A stretch of DNA of 64,000 bases. Source: an uncultured Erythrobacter sp. GTDB taxonomy: Bacteria; Pseudomonadota; Alphaproteobacteria; Sphingomonadales; Sphingomonadaceae. The translations under genes were made by a program, and so were the position numbers. Below, one piece after another: positions 10,814-19,513 of this stretch (position 1 is the stretch's first letter; every line of letters starts with the position of its first letter). The notes under the pieces were generated by a model. The model had not been told where the DNA came from. It worked only from the letters and a program-made list of their open reading frames with translations, and searched no databases. Location of the stretch: assembly GCA_937969505.1 (NCBI GenBank), contig CALBWA010000009.1, forward strand, positions 62,001-126,000, written 5' to 3'.

Positions 10814-11803
10814 ATTCCGGAACGCATTTATCTCGATCATGCCGCCACATCTCCGCTCCGGCCAGAGGCGCGCGCGGCAATGGAGGAAGGCTTTGCGCTG
10901 TGGGCCAACCCGTCTTCTCCGCATGCCGAAGGGCGCAAGGCGAAGGCTGCGCTGGAGGATGCACGCGAGCGGATCAAAAAGGCGCTAGGATGGGATGGCG
11001 AGTTGATTTTCACTAGCGGTGCGAGCGAGGCGCTGTGGATTGCGCTCAACCGGACCAAGGCACAACGCCGCATAATCAGCGCAGTCGAGCATGATGCGGT
11101 GTTTAGGGCTGCGCCGGATGCGGAGGTTTTCGGCGACGAGACCGCAATGGATGCAAATACCATTCTGTGTGTGCAGCATGTCAATTCCGAAACAGGTGTC
11201 ATCAATCCGGTCGGTCAGATGGTCGAGACGGTAAAGCCAACCGGAGCGGTTTTGCTGACCGATTGTTCGCAGAGCGCGGGCAAGTTGACCCTGCCTTCTG
11301 CGGATATGCTGGTCGTATCCGCTCACAAATTTGGTGGTCCGATCGGGATCGGTGCCTTGCTGGTGCGCGATTTCAATCTGCTAGAACCTGGCGGCGGGCA
11401 CGAACGCGGCTACCGTCAAGGCACGGAGAACATGCCTGCTGCATTGGGTATGGCCGCTGCATTGGAAGCTGGCGAGTGGGTGACCACAGCTGAACAACGC
11501 AGCGCTTTTGCTGAGCAGCTGGGGTCGCGCATTCTGACCTTTGGAGATCAAACGGATTACATTTTCGCTCTAACCCATCCGAGCTTTAGCGCTCAGGCGC
11601 TCCTGATCCGCCTCGACGCGATGGGCTTTGCGGTTTCTGCTGGCAGTGCGTGTTCTTCCGGCACGCTGAAGAAAAGCCGCGTGCTTGATGCATTCGGCGT
11701 GTCGGATGAGGTCGCCGCGCGGACGATCCGGGTGAGCATCGGATGGAACACTACCCCGAACGAATTGGAACAATTCGCCGAGGCGTGGGCGAGTTTGTCG
11801 TGA
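10814..11803 (+). CDS. Cysteine desulfurase family PLP enzyme, probable AUU start
   Basis: The protein is a class V aminotransferase fold of the NifS/IscS type. It has the PLP lysine in VVSAHKFGGP, Asp in LLTDCSQSAG and the reactive Cys in SAGSACSSGT. Family members begin with (M)xxxIYLDHAAT; that segment is present here (ERIYLDHAATSPLRPEA) but lies upstream of the first in-frame ATG at 10880. Back to the in-frame TAG at 10772 there is no ATG, GTG or TTG. The best start is ATT at 10814, giving MPERIYLDHAAT; AAGG at 10807-10810 is close upstream. Starting at 10880 would delete conserved N-terminal structure. About 329 residues. It likely supplies sulfur for Fe-S clusters or thio-modification with its tandem paralogue. 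Confidence 0.85.
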   Translation: MPERIYLDHAATSPLRPEARAAMEEGFALWANPSSPHAEGRKAKAALEDARERIKKALGWDGELIFTSGASEALWIALNRTKAQRRIISAVEHDAVFRAAPDAEVFGDETAMDANTILCVQHVNSETGVINPVGQMVETVKPTGAVLLTDCSQSAGKLTLPSADMLVVSAHKFGGPIGIGALLVRDFNLLEPGGGHERGYRQGTENMPAALGMAAALEAGEWVTTAEQRSAFAEQLGSRILTFGDQTDYIFALTHPSFSAQALLIRLDAMGFAVSAGSACSSGTLKKSRVLDAFGVSDEVAARTIRVSIGWNTTPNELEQFAEAWASLS

Positions 11804-11809
11804 AAAATC

Positions 11810-11903
11810 CCGTTCGGGCTGAGCTTGTCGAAGCCCTGTTCTTTTTTTTTGGATCAATCGATGGAAGTGAAGTGCAGCCCTTCGACAAGCTCAGGGCGAA
11901 CGG
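11810..11903. repeat. Palindromic intergenic repeat element (about 94 bases)
   Basis: The left arm at 11810-11838 contains GAGCTTGTCGAAGCCCTG and the right arm at 11875-11903 contains CAGCCCTTCGACAAGCTCAG and ends in GGGCGAACGG. The arms are near-perfect inverted copies flanking a 36-base centre with a nine-T run. This type of dispersed REP-like palindrome is common in sphingomonad and xanthomonad genomes. It lies between the tandem desulfurase genes and its hairpin could attenuate or stabilise their shared transcript. Confidence 0.8.
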
Positions 11904-11919
11904 TTAGAGAGCGTTTCCC

Positions 11920-12996
11920 ATGATCTATCTTGATTATCAGGCCACCACGCCGCTTGCGCCGGAAGCGCGCGATGCCATGCTGCGCTGGCTCGACGGGCCG
12001 GATGGCACCGGCTTTGGCAATCCGCATTCACCGCACCGCATGGGTCGTCAGGCCGCCGCGGCGATTGAACTGGCTCGCGACCGGGTCGCGGCGCTGTTCC
12101 CTGCGGGTGGCAAGGTCATCTTCACCAGCGGTGCAACAGAGGCGCTCAATCTCGCCATACGCGGCAGCGGATCGGAAGGCTCCGTTTCCTATTCGGCAAT
12201 CGAGCATTCCGCTGTGGGGGATACGGCGCAGGCCGCGGGAAAATCGCATATCCTCAATGTCTCGAAAGAGGGGCAGTGCAACACCGCTCAGGATGTACCG
12301 GCCGATACTCGGCTGATCGCGGTCATGCAGGTGAATAACGAGATCGGTACGGTCCAGCCGACCATCGACTGGCATCGCAAGGCGAAAGAGAACAATGCGC
12401 TGTTTCTGATCGATGCGGTGCAGGCCTATGGCAAGATGGAGGTCACCGGCGCAGACATGATCGCCGTTTCCGCGCACAAGTTCCATGGGCCGAAGGGCAT
12501 AGGCGCCTTGTGGGTGCGCGATGGGGTGAAGCTGGGCGAGGTACAAACCGGCGGAGGTCAAGAGTTTGGCCTGCGGTCTGGCACCCTCTCCCCCGCCTTG
12601 ATCGCAGGAATGGGCGCGGCGGCCAAACTGGCTCAGGAACGCATGGGCGAAGATGCCGAGCACGTCGAAATCTTATGGAACCGGGCGCGCGATCTGTTTT
12701 CCGATTGGGAACTGAACGGAAGCGCCGATGCGCGCTGGCACGGCAATCTCAACATTCGCAAGCCGGGCCTGGATGTCGCTCGTCTGATGTCGGATGTGCG
12801 CGACATGATGTTCAGCGCCGGGTCCGCCTGTGCCAGCGGCTCGGGCAGGCCAAGCCATGTGTTGAGGGCTATCGGGCTTGACGACAAGGCTGCCAAGAGT
12901 TCAATCAGGTTGGGATTCGGGCGCTATACGACGCTTGAACAGATCGAGGATGCCGCGACGAAGATCAATGCTGCTGCTGCAGCTCAGGAGGTCTGA
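11920..12996 (+). CDS. Cysteine desulfurase, second tandem copy
   Basis: The 358-residue enzyme starts MIYLDYQATTPLAPEARDAM, the typical N-terminus of IscS/NifS-like proteins. It has the PLP lysine in AVSAHKFHGPKGIGAL, His in SAIEHSAVGD, and the catalytic Cys in SAGSACASGSG. Both tandem copies keep their catalytic residues but differ clearly, so they are old paralogues or a conserved pair rather than a recent duplication. Its stop overlaps the ferredoxin start by one base (TGATG), so the two are translationally coupled. It probably delivers sulfur to Fe-S assembly. Confidence 0.92.
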   Translation: MIYLDYQATTPLAPEARDAMLRWLDGPDGTGFGNPHSPHRMGRQAAAAIELARDRVAALFPAGGKVIFTSGATEALNLAIRGSGSEGSVSYSAIEHSAVGDTAQAAGKSHILNVSKEGQCNTAQDVPADTRLIAVMQVNNEIGTVQPTIDWHRKAKENNALFLIDAVQAYGKMEVTGADMIAVSAHKFHGPKGIGALWVRDGVKLGEVQTGGGQEFGLRSGTLSPALIAGMGAAAKLAQERMGEDAEHVEILWNRARDLFSDWELNGSADARWHGNLNIRKPGLDVARLMSDVRDMMFSAGSACASGSGRPSHVLRAIGLDDKAAKSSIRLGFGRYTTLEQIEDAATKINAAAAAQEV

Positions 12997-13328
12997 TGGT
13001 TGCCGTGACTTTTACCGATCCCGAGGGAAAAATTGTTGAAGCCCAAGGCGAACCCGGCGACAATCTGTTGCGCGTCGCGCAGGCAGCTGGACTGCCGCTG
13101 GAGGGGACGTGCGAGGGACAGATGGCATGCTCGACTTGCCACCTCGTGGTTGACCCCGATTGGTTCGACAGGCTTGGCGATGCCAGCGAGCCGGAAGAAG
13201 ACATGCTCGACTTTGCCGCCGGCGTTCGCCGCACCTCCCGCCTGGCTTGCCAGATAGACCTGACCGACGAACTGGACGGCCTCGCCGTGACTGTCCCTGC
13301 CGATGCGCATGACGCGCGGCGGATGTAG
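12996..13328 (+). CDS. [2Fe-2S] ferredoxin, adrenodoxin type
   Basis: The 110-residue ferredoxin has cluster ligands in CEGQMACSTC (C-x5-C-x2-C) and a fourth Cys in SRLACQIDL. This is the adrenodoxin/ISC-ferredoxin pattern. Such ferredoxins donate electrons during Fe-S cluster assembly or to cytochromes P450. Its one-base overlap with a cysteine desulfurase favours the Fe-S assembly role. It is the last gene of the operon; a weak hairpin follows. Confidence 0.92.
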   Translation: MVAVTFTDPEGKIVEAQGEPGDNLLRVAQAAGLPLEGTCEGQMACSTCHLVVDPDWFDRLGDASEPEEDMLDFAAGVRRTSRLACQIDLTDELDGLAVTVPADAHDARRM

Positions 13329-13355
13329 CCCAGAAATTTTCCGGTTGAGCAAGAA

Positions 13356-13382
13356 CCCCGCCGCACCAATGATGCAACGGGG
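13356..13382. terminator. Weak hairpin between ferredoxin and the convergent DJ-1/PfpI gene
   Basis: CCCCG at 13356-13360 pairs with CGGGG at 13378-13382, with a short inner GC pairing. No T-run follows directly on either strand, so this is only a candidate bidirectional terminator. Confidence 0.35.
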
Positions 13383-13416
13383 CCCTCGCTGTGAGCTTTA
13401 AAAATTCCTCTGAAGC

Positions 13417-13956
13417 TTATGCAGCTTTCGCCATGTCGGCCTGCAAGCAATCAATCAATGCGCGAGAGAATGCCGGAATATCATCCGGATTGCGGCTAGT
13501 AATCAGATTGCCATCCTGGGCAACTTCCTTGTCGACCACATTGCCACCGGCGTTTTCCAGATCGGTGCGCAATGATGGCCAGCTGGTGACGGTCTTGTCT
13601 TCGACGATGTCAGCTTCAACCAGCAACCACGGTGCATGACAGATGGCGGCAATCGGTTTGTCCGCATCGTTAAATTCACGAACCAGTTCGATCACACGGT
13701 CATTCATCCGCAGAACATCGGGGTTGATCTGTCCACCGGGCAGCAACAGCGCGTCATAATCGCCCACGCTGACTTCATCGACAGTCAGATCGACAGAGAC
13801 GCTGTCGCCCCAATCCTTTTCATCCCAACCCTTGATCTCGCCGTCTTCGATACTGGCGACCGTTGTATCAATGCCGGCGTTTTCAAGATTGCTCTTGGGA
13901 TCCATCAATTCCGATTGTTCAAAACCGTCAGTGGCAATAATAAGTACCCGTTTCAT
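13417..13956 (-). CDS. DJ-1/PfpI family protein (protein deglycase/glutamine amidotransferase-like)
   Basis: The 179-residue protein has RVLIIATDGFEQSEL at the N-terminus, where a conserved acidic residue supports catalysis. LLLPGGQINPDVLR follows, then the nucleophile elbow AAICHAPWLL with the reactive Cys. TSRNPDDIPAF completes the PfpI signature. YhbO/PfpI relatives are linked to repair of glycated proteins and stress resistance; the exact activity is debated. It is monocistronic. Confidence 0.9.
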   Translation of the reverse strand: MKRVLIIATDGFEQSELMDPKSNLENAGIDTTVASIEDGEIKGWDEKDWGDSVSVDLTVDEVSVGDYDALLLPGGQINPDVLRMNDRVIELVREFNDADKPIAAICHAPWLLVEADIVEDKTVTSWPSLRTDLENAGGNVVDKEVAQDGNLITSRNPDDIPAFSRALIDCLQADMAKAA

Positions 13957-14052
13957 AAATTAACTCCTTGATCTAATGTTACTTTTGTAACGGGCGGGGA
14001 CAGCTTTTCGTTCCGTGCTGACAGCCAGGCTGTTGCTCTGATAAGGCAAGAC

Positions 14053-14871
14053 GTGTCCGGGCGGCGCAATCGGCGCAAACCCCTCAACGGAGCCATCATT
14101 GTGAGCCTACGCGATACTGTTCGCCAGCTGGTGGAAAGTCCCCGTTTCACCACTTTCATAACCACTGTCATTGTCATCAATGCGGTGGGTCTGGGGCTGG
14201 AGACGTCATCGACCGTCATGGGGCAGGTTAGTGCAATCGTGTCTGCGCTGGATACAATCGCCATCGCAATTTTTGTGGTCGAGCTGCTGCTCAAACTGTT
14301 CGCCTACCGCCTGGCGTTCTTCAGGAACGGCTGGAACGTGTTTGACCTGGCCATTGTCAGCGCGGCTCTGGTCCCGGCAGGCGAGCAGTTTTCCGTCCTT
14401 CGGGCTCTGAGGATCCTGCGTGCATTGCGGCTGGTCTCTGTCGTGCCCAGCATGCGCAAGGTCATCGCCGGCCTATTCAAGGCCATTCCCAGCATCGGCA
14501 CCGTGATAATCATGTTGCTGCTGTTGTTCTACATCAGCGCAGTGATGGCGACCAAGCTGTTCGGCCCGGCCTTTCCGCAATGGTTCGGCAATCTTGGGGC
14601 ATCGCTGTATTCCCTGTTCCAGATCATGACGCTGGAAAGCTGGTCGATGGGGATCGTGCGCCCGGTGATGGAGGTGTATCCGTATGCCTGGGCGTTTTTT
14701 GTGCCCTTTATCCTGCTCACCAGCTTCATCGTGCTCAACCTGTTCATCGGTGTGATCGTCAATGCGATGGCCGAGGCGAATGACGAGGAAGCGCATGACG
14801 AACGCGAGGAAATCCTGAACGAGCTACGCGCCTTGCGATCCGAGATTACGGCACTGCGCGACAAGACCTGA
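14053..14871 (+). CDS. Voltage-gated sodium channel (NaChBac/NavAb type)
   Basis: This is a 272-residue six-transmembrane channel subunit. S4 carries four regularly spaced arginines (R117, R120, R123, R126 in SVLRALRILRALRL). The selectivity filter TLESWSM at residues 193-199 is the same as in the crystallised Arcobacter channel NavAb. S6 is FFVPFILLTSFIVLNLFIGV. The C-terminus is an acidic helix and coiled coil (EEILNELRALRSEITALRD) expected to hold the homotetramer. The start is GTG at 14053 with AAGG six bases before it. A later GTG at 14101 is an alternative that drops a basic N-terminal tail. Bacterial Nav channels are linked to motility and pH homeostasis in alkaline or marine habitats. 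Confidence 0.93.
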   Translation: MSGRRNRRKPLNGAIIVSLRDTVRQLVESPRFTTFITTVIVINAVGLGLETSSTVMGQVSAIVSALDTIAIAIFVVELLLKLFAYRLAFFRNGWNVFDLAIVSAALVPAGEQFSVLRALRILRALRLVSVVPSMRKVIAGLFKAIPSIGTVIIMLLLLFYISAVMATKLFGPAFPQWFGNLGASLYSLFQIMTLESWSMGIVRPVMEVYPYAWAFFVPFILLTSFIVLNLFIGVIVNAMAEANDEEAHDEREEILNELRALRSEITALRDKT

Positions 14872-15177
14872 CCGGGCGCGAATCAGAGGGCAAAGTTGAC
14901 ACAGATGACATGGTGTCACTCGCCGTTGTCAGCAAGTTTCCCCTTATATTCAAATGCCTGATCGGTTCTGGCGAAGTTGACACATCTCCAACGCGAAATG
15001 CCTTTTGTTCTGCAAATTTTCAAAGAGCCGCGCGGATCATGGCAGGCCTTTGACAAGTAGGAAAATGGGGTCGGTTGCAATGCTTGCTTGTGGCCATGAA
15101 TTGTCTGCTGAAAGCGCATCACCATTCCTGTGGAAAGCGCTCTCCCCCCGGCACCATGCAATTGCTAAGCGGAAGAC
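14872..15177. other. Gene-free interval upstream of parC
   Basis: 306 bases hold no credible gene on either strand. The only structure I see is a direct repeat AAGTTGACACA at 14893-14903 and 14974-14984, 81 bases apart. The first copy belongs to an interrupted palindrome TGACAC-N10-GTGTCA (14897-14918). Each copy contains TTGACA, which resembles a -35 box, but neither has a good -10 at the right distance. The parC promoter presumably lies in this stretch. Confidence 0.5.
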
Positions 15178-17469
15178 ATGGCTGACACCACAGAATTGCT
15201 TCCCGAAGATCCATTTGACTCGATTGTCGATGCACCGTTCGACGCCGCCTTGTCCGAGCGGTATATGGTCTATGCACTCTCGACCATCACGGCGCGTTCG
15301 CTGCCGGACCTGCGCGACGGACTGAAACCGGTCCACCGCCGCTTGTTGTGGACCATGCGGCAGTTGAAGCTGGACCCCAGCAACACGTTCAAGAAATCGG
15401 CCCGCGTGGTGGGCGAGGTGATCGGTAAATATCACCCGCATGGCGACACCGCCGCCTATGATGCGATGGTCCGGCTCGCGCAGGATTTTTCGCTGCGTTA
15501 CCCTCTGGTGGAGGGGCAGGGCAATTTCGGCAATGTCGATGGCGATAATGCCGCTGCCTATCGCTATACCGAAGCGCGCCTGACCAAAACCGCAATGCAA
15601 CTGATGGAAGGGCTGGATGCCGGCACGGTTGATTTCATCCCGACCTATAATGGCGAGGAAGAAGAGCCCGAGCTGATGCCCGGCCTGTTCCCCAATCTGC
15701 TGGCCAATGGGGCAAGCGGGATTGCGGTGGGCATGGCGACCAATATTCCCAGCCACAATGTCGCCGAAGTGATCGATGCGACGCTGGAACTGATCGATAA
15801 CCCGCATGTCGAGCATGCCCGTCTGATGGAGCTGTTCGCAGGTCCTGATTTTGCCACCGGCGGCCAGGTGATCGACAGCGCGGACGTGATCTCCCACGCT
15901 TACGAAACCGGCCGGGGCAGCTTCCGCCTGCGCGGCGTTTTCGCAGCGCCCGAGGCGGACAAGGCCGAGGATCAAACGGCCGGGATAGAGCGGCTGGGCG
16001 GGGGCCAATGGCAATTGGTTATCACCGAAATTCCCTATCAGGTGCAGAAGGGCAAACTGATCGAGCAGATCGCTCAGGCGATCGCTGACAAGAAACTGCC
16101 CATTCTGGAAGATGTTCGCGACGAAAGTGACGAGCAGATCCGCATCGTGCTGGTCCCGCGCAGCCGCAACGTGGATCCGGAATTGCTCAAGGAATCGATC
16201 TTCAAGCTGACCGATATGGAAACGCGGTTCGGCCTCAATCTCAATGTTCTGGATGCCACCCGCACGCCTATGGTGATGGGCTTGAAGGAATTGCTGCAGA
16301 ACTGGACGGCCAGCCAGATCGAGATTTTGCAGCGCCGCAGCCAGCACCGGCTGGACCAGATTGCCCGGCGGCTGGAGCTGGTCGAAGGCTATATCATCGC
16401 TTTCCTCAATCTCGACCGGGTGATCGAAATCATCCGTAACGAGGATGAGCCCAAGCCGATCATGATGGCCGAATTCAATCTGACCGACCGGCAGGCCGAG
16501 GCAATACTCAACATGCGGCTGCGCAGTCTGCGCAAGCTGGAGGAGATGCAGCTGCGCGATGAAAAGAGCAAATTGCTGGAAGAAAAGGACGAGCTGGAGA
16601 CGCTGCTGGGATCACCCGCACGCCAGCGCACCAGGCTGAAGCGTGACCTGAAGGCGTTGCGCAAGGATTATGCCGAGGATACCAGGCTGGGTGCGCGCCG
16701 CACCCGGATCGAGGAAGCGGCCCCTGCGGTGGAATTCTCGATGGATGCGATGATCGAAAAAGAGCCGGTCACCGTGATCCTGAGCCAGAAGGGCTGGATC
16801 CGTGCAGCAAAAGGGCACGTCGATCTGGCGCAGGACTTCAAGTATAAGGAAGGCGATGACCTTGCCTTCATCCTGCACGCCCAGACAACCGACAAGCTTC
16901 TGATTGCCGCAGAAAATGGCCGGTTTTACACGCTGGGTTGCGATAAATTGCCCGGCGCGCGCGGTTTTGGCGAGCCGGTCCAGTCGATGATCGACATGGA
17001 GGCGCAAACCCGCATTGTCGGGATGGTGGTGCACAAGGATGGCGGACGGCTGCTGCTGGCATCCTCCATCGGCAAGGGCTTCATGGCGCAGACCAGCGAT
17101 CTGCTGGCCGAAACGCGCAAAGGTCGCCAGGTCGTCAATCTGAAGGGCGATGCGAAGTTTGCGGTGATGCATGAAGTCGGCGAAGGCCATGATCACGTTG
17201 CTGTCGTGGGCGAGAACCGCAAGCTGATCGTCTTCAACATGGAAGAAATTCCTGTCATGGGCCGGGGACAGGGTGTGACCCTGCAACGGTACCGCGATGG
17301 CGGATTGTCGGACCTCAAAACCTTCACTCTGGCCGATGGCCTTAGCTGGACGATGGGCGGCAAGGGTGACCGGACGAGGACAGAAAACGAGATCTGGCAA
17401 TGGAAGGTGGCGCGCGGCGCTGCTGGACGCTTGCCGCCGCAAGGCTTCCCCAAGGATAACCGGTTCTAG
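15178..17469 (+). CDS. parC: DNA topoisomerase IV subunit A
   Basis: The 763-residue protein has the GyrA/ParC breakage-reunion domain. The quinolone-pocket segment is [18 protein letters not shown] and the catalytic tyrosine is Tyr130 in AYRYTEARL. The long coiled-coil tower ([19 protein letters not shown]) and degenerate C-terminal beta-pinwheel fit ParC rather than GyrA, whose GyrA-box is absent. ParC with ParE decatenates daughter chromosomes. Positions equivalent to E. coli Ser80 and Glu84 are Thr91 and Asp95. A strong terminator follows. Confidence 0.95.
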   Translation: MADTTELLPEDPFDSIVDAPFDAALSERYMVYALSTITARSLPDLRDGLKPVHRRLLWTMRQLKLDPSNTFKKSARVVGEVIGKYHPHGDTAAYDAMVRLAQDFSLRYPLVEGQGNFGNVDGDNAAAYRYTEARLTKTAMQLMEGLDAGTVDFIPTYNGEEEEPELMPGLFPNLLANGASGIAVGMATNIPSHNVAEVIDATLELIDNPHVEHARLMELFAGPDFATGGQVIDSADVISHAYETGRGSFRLRGVFAAPEADKAEDQTAGIERLGGGQWQLVITEIPYQVQKGKLIEQIAQAIADKKLPILEDVRDESDEQIRIVLVPRSRNVDPELLKESIFKLTDMETRFGLNLNVLDATRTPMVMGLKELLQNWTASQIEILQRRSQHRLDQIARRLELVEGYIIAFLNLDRVIEIIRNEDEPKPIMMAEFNLTDRQAEAILNMRLRSLRKLEEMQLRDEKSKLLEEKDELETLLGSPARQRTRLKRDLKALRKDYAEDTRLGARRTRIEEAAPAVEFSMDAMIEKEPVTVILSQKGWIRAAKGHVDLAQDFKYKEGDDLAFILHAQTTDKLLIAAENGRFYTLGCDKLPGARGFGEPVQSMIDMEAQTRIVGMVVHKDGGRLLLASSIGKGFMAQTSDLLAETRKGRQVVNLKGDAKFAVMHEVGEGHDHVAVVGENRKLIVFNMEEIPVMGRGQGVTLQRYRDGGLSDLKTFTLADGLSWTMGGKGDRTRTENEIWQWKVARGAAGRLPPQGFPKDNRF

Positions 17470-17481
17470 GAATTGAGACGC

Positions 17482-17520
17482 AAAAGGGGCCGCCCGGTGC
17501 GATACCGAGCGGCCCCTTTT
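17482..17520. terminator. Strong bidirectional terminator between parC and the convergent periplasmic-protein gene
   Basis: AAAAGGGGCCGC at 17482-17493 pairs perfectly with GCGGCCCCTTTT at 17509-17520. CCGGT/ACCGA extends the stem inward. The A-run and T-run on the two sides let it work on both strands. Confidence 0.92.
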
Positions 17521-17544
17521 GAAACGCAAGCGTCGTGGGTGGGC

Positions 17545-18084
17545 TTAACCGCCCTGAACCGCTGCCTTGATGTCTTCCAGATTGGCGCGCGCGACCAGTT
17601 GGTCATTGGCATCCAGCGCGAAGAAATTGCGTGGCAGTGTCACCAGGCCAACGTCATCATTGGTGACAACCACATTGTCGGCAAGCAGTTCGCTGATCGT
17701 GCCAAGCGGTTGCGCGTCAGCAGTGATGACCGGAGTGCCGACAGAAATTGCAGCGTTCAACTTTGCAGCGGCTTCAGCCTCGGCAGCGGCCTGCGCCTGA
17801 GCGGCAGCCTGCTGCTGGGCGACTTGCTGCGCCATCATGCCGTCGATCTGTGCCTTGGTGGCATTGACGGTCCATTTGCCTTCGCGCTCTGCCAGAAGGT
17901 TGGCGGGCAGTGGAGCCTTGTGGGTGCCGGTGTCGACAGTCACGATGCCATCAGCATTGCTTTCAACGGTACCAATGGGAGCATCGTCATTGCCGAACAC
18001 GGTCGTTCCGGCATCCTGCGCAAAAGCGGCGGCAGGGGTTACGGTCAGTGCAGTGGCAAGAAGGGCGAGCTTCGCAAATTTCAT
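17545..18084 (-). CDS. Periplasmic protein with two internal repeats joined by an Ala/Gln helix
   Basis: This 179-residue protein has a signal peptide (MKFAKLALLATALTVTPAAA, then FAQ). The mature part has two similar halves. The first runs GTTVFGNDDAPIGTVESN to VNATKAQIDGM; the second runs VGTPVITADAQPLGTISE to ARANLEDIKAAV. Between them is a helix-like stretch rich in Ala, Gln and Glu (AAAQAQAAAEAEAAAK). The halves look like short beta modules reminiscent of PRC-barrel units, but that assignment is tentative. GGAGA before the ATG at 18084 fixes the start. Function is unknown. Confidence 0.75.
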   Translation of the reverse strand: MKFAKLALLATALTVTPAAAFAQDAGTTVFGNDDAPIGTVESNADGIVTVDTGTHKAPLPANLLAEREGKWTVNATKAQIDGMMAQQVAQQQAAAQAQAAAEAEAAAKLNAAISVGTPVITADAQPLGTISELLADNVVVTNDDVGLVTLPRNFFALDANDQLVARANLEDIKAAVQGG

Positions 18085-18289
18085 CAATTCATCTCCGTAA
18101 ACATTCATAAGTGCAACGCTCGCAACCGGTATCCTCTCCGGGAAGGAGCGCGTTTCAAACAGTTTGGATGGATAATGCGGGAGAGGCCGATTACCCGGAC
18201 ACAGCCTTGGACAGGCCGCTTGGCGCAAGGTTTAAACAAGCCGCAGGGGGCTTTGCAACCGTGGTTTTTATGGCTTTACCCGCCTGAAG

Positions 18290-19513
18290 CTAGGATGAAG
18301 CGGGTTTGGCCTTGGCCAGTTCTTCATTCAGCAATTGCTGAACGCGCGAAGTGTCTGGAAAACCTTCATCAATCCAGCGATCCTCGATTGCGCGCATCAT
18401 TCTGGCGATCTGAGGGCCGGGTTCGACGCCGCGAGCGATAATTGCGCCGCCCTTGAGCGGAAACTCGGGCTGAACCCATGTCGCAAGGCTTCTGGCATCA
18501 CCCTGGGACAGCAAAATGCGGTCAACTGCGCAGTCTCTGCCCTGGCGATAGGCCAGCGCTGCGGCATCCTGCGCATTGGTGCAAGCATCAGTTGCGCCAT
18601 CGCGTTCAGCCACGCAAATCAGATGCGCGCGTTGCTTGCGCGACAGTCGCAACCGCCCGGCAATCGCATCGGCAATCTCGCTGATGGCCGGGGTCAGCGC
18701 GGCCAGCCGGCGCAGACCATCGGGGGTAAAGCCCTGCGCCTGCTCTGCGGCAATAACCGCGCGCAGAGTGGCGAGCTGCGCCTTGCAGCTTTCCGGCAGG
18801 ATCACTTGCAGCACCTTGCGGGCATGCATCCGCTCGATCGTATCGGCTGGGTCGGGCAAGCCCAGCAGGTTGAGCAATTCGGTCGCAACACGCTCTCGGC
18901 TCAATGCGGCCATGGTGCTGGCCAGATCAGCGCAGGCATTCTCTGCCTGTTCATCCAGAGCGGCACCAAAACGCGCCTGGAACCGGTAGTAACGCAGGAT
19001 GCGCAGATGGTCTTCGGCAATACGTTCGCGCGCATCACCGATAAAGCGCACCCGCCGTTCGGCCAGATCGTCCAATCCGCCAAAATAGTCTGATATTTCC
19101 AGCGTTTCGGGATGGGCGAACAGCGCGTTGATGGTGAAGTCTCGCCGCGCGGCATCCTCTTGCCAATGCTTGGCAAAGGCGACCGTTGCCCGCCGCCCAT
19201 CGGTCGCCACATCACGCCGCAAGGTGGTGATTTCCACCGGGCCATCATCCAGTATTGCGGTAATGGTGCCATGATCGATGCCCGTCGGCACAGTCCGAAT
19301 GCCAGCCTCGCGACAGCGATCAATCACGGCATCGGGCCAATGGGTTGTCGCGCAATCCACATCATGAACGGGCAGTCCGAGTAAACTGTCCCGCACTGCC
19401 CCGCCGACCCAGCGGATGTTATCTGCGCCCAAGGCACGGGTCAGCTCGCCTAGGCCGACGCGACTGGTCCACTCTGCATCGGCCAAGGGGGCGAAGGAGG
19501 GGTCAGCCGCCAT
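18290..19513 (-). CDS. CCA tRNA nucleotidyltransferase / poly(A) polymerase family
   Basis: The 407-residue class II nucleotidyltransferase has WVGGAVRDSLLG and the metal-binding acidic pair in PVHDVDCATT, then RRDFTINALF and the RNA-binding DHLRILRYYRFQARFG. In alphaproteobacteria this type adds or repairs the CCA end of tRNAs; a poly(A) polymerase role cannot be excluded by sequence alone. The start at 19513 overlaps the Nudix stop by 11 bases and has GAGGA upstream. It is the last gene of a GNAT-DUF1285-Nudix-CCA run. Confidence 0.9.
   Translation of the reverse strand: MAADPSFAPLADAEWTSRVGLGELTRALGADNIRWVGGAVRDSLLGLPVHDVDCATTHWPDAVIDRCREAGIRTVPTGIDHGTITAILDDGPVEITTLRRDVATDGRRATVAFAKHWQEDAARRDFTINALFAHPETLEISDYFGGLDDLAERRVRFIGDARERIAEDHLRILRYYRFQARFGAALDEQAENACADLASTMAALSRERVATELLNLLGLPDPADTIERMHARKVLQVILPESCKAQLATLRAVIAAEQAQGFTPDGLRRLAALTPAISEIADAIAGRLRLSRKQRAHLICVAERDGATDACTNAQDAAALAYRQGRDCAVDRILLSQGDARSLATWVQPEFPLKGGAIIARGVEPGPQIARMMRAIEDRWIDEGFPDTSRVQQLLNEELAKAKPASS

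Noticed and set aside
14977..15005. TTGACA at 14977 as a -35 box for parC
   Set aside because: No acceptable -10 hexamer lies 16-18 bases downstream.
15037..16347. 436-codon minus-strand frame opposite parC
   Set aside because: It is a shadow of the parC codon pattern; composition is rich in His, Gln and Arg as usual for antisense frames.
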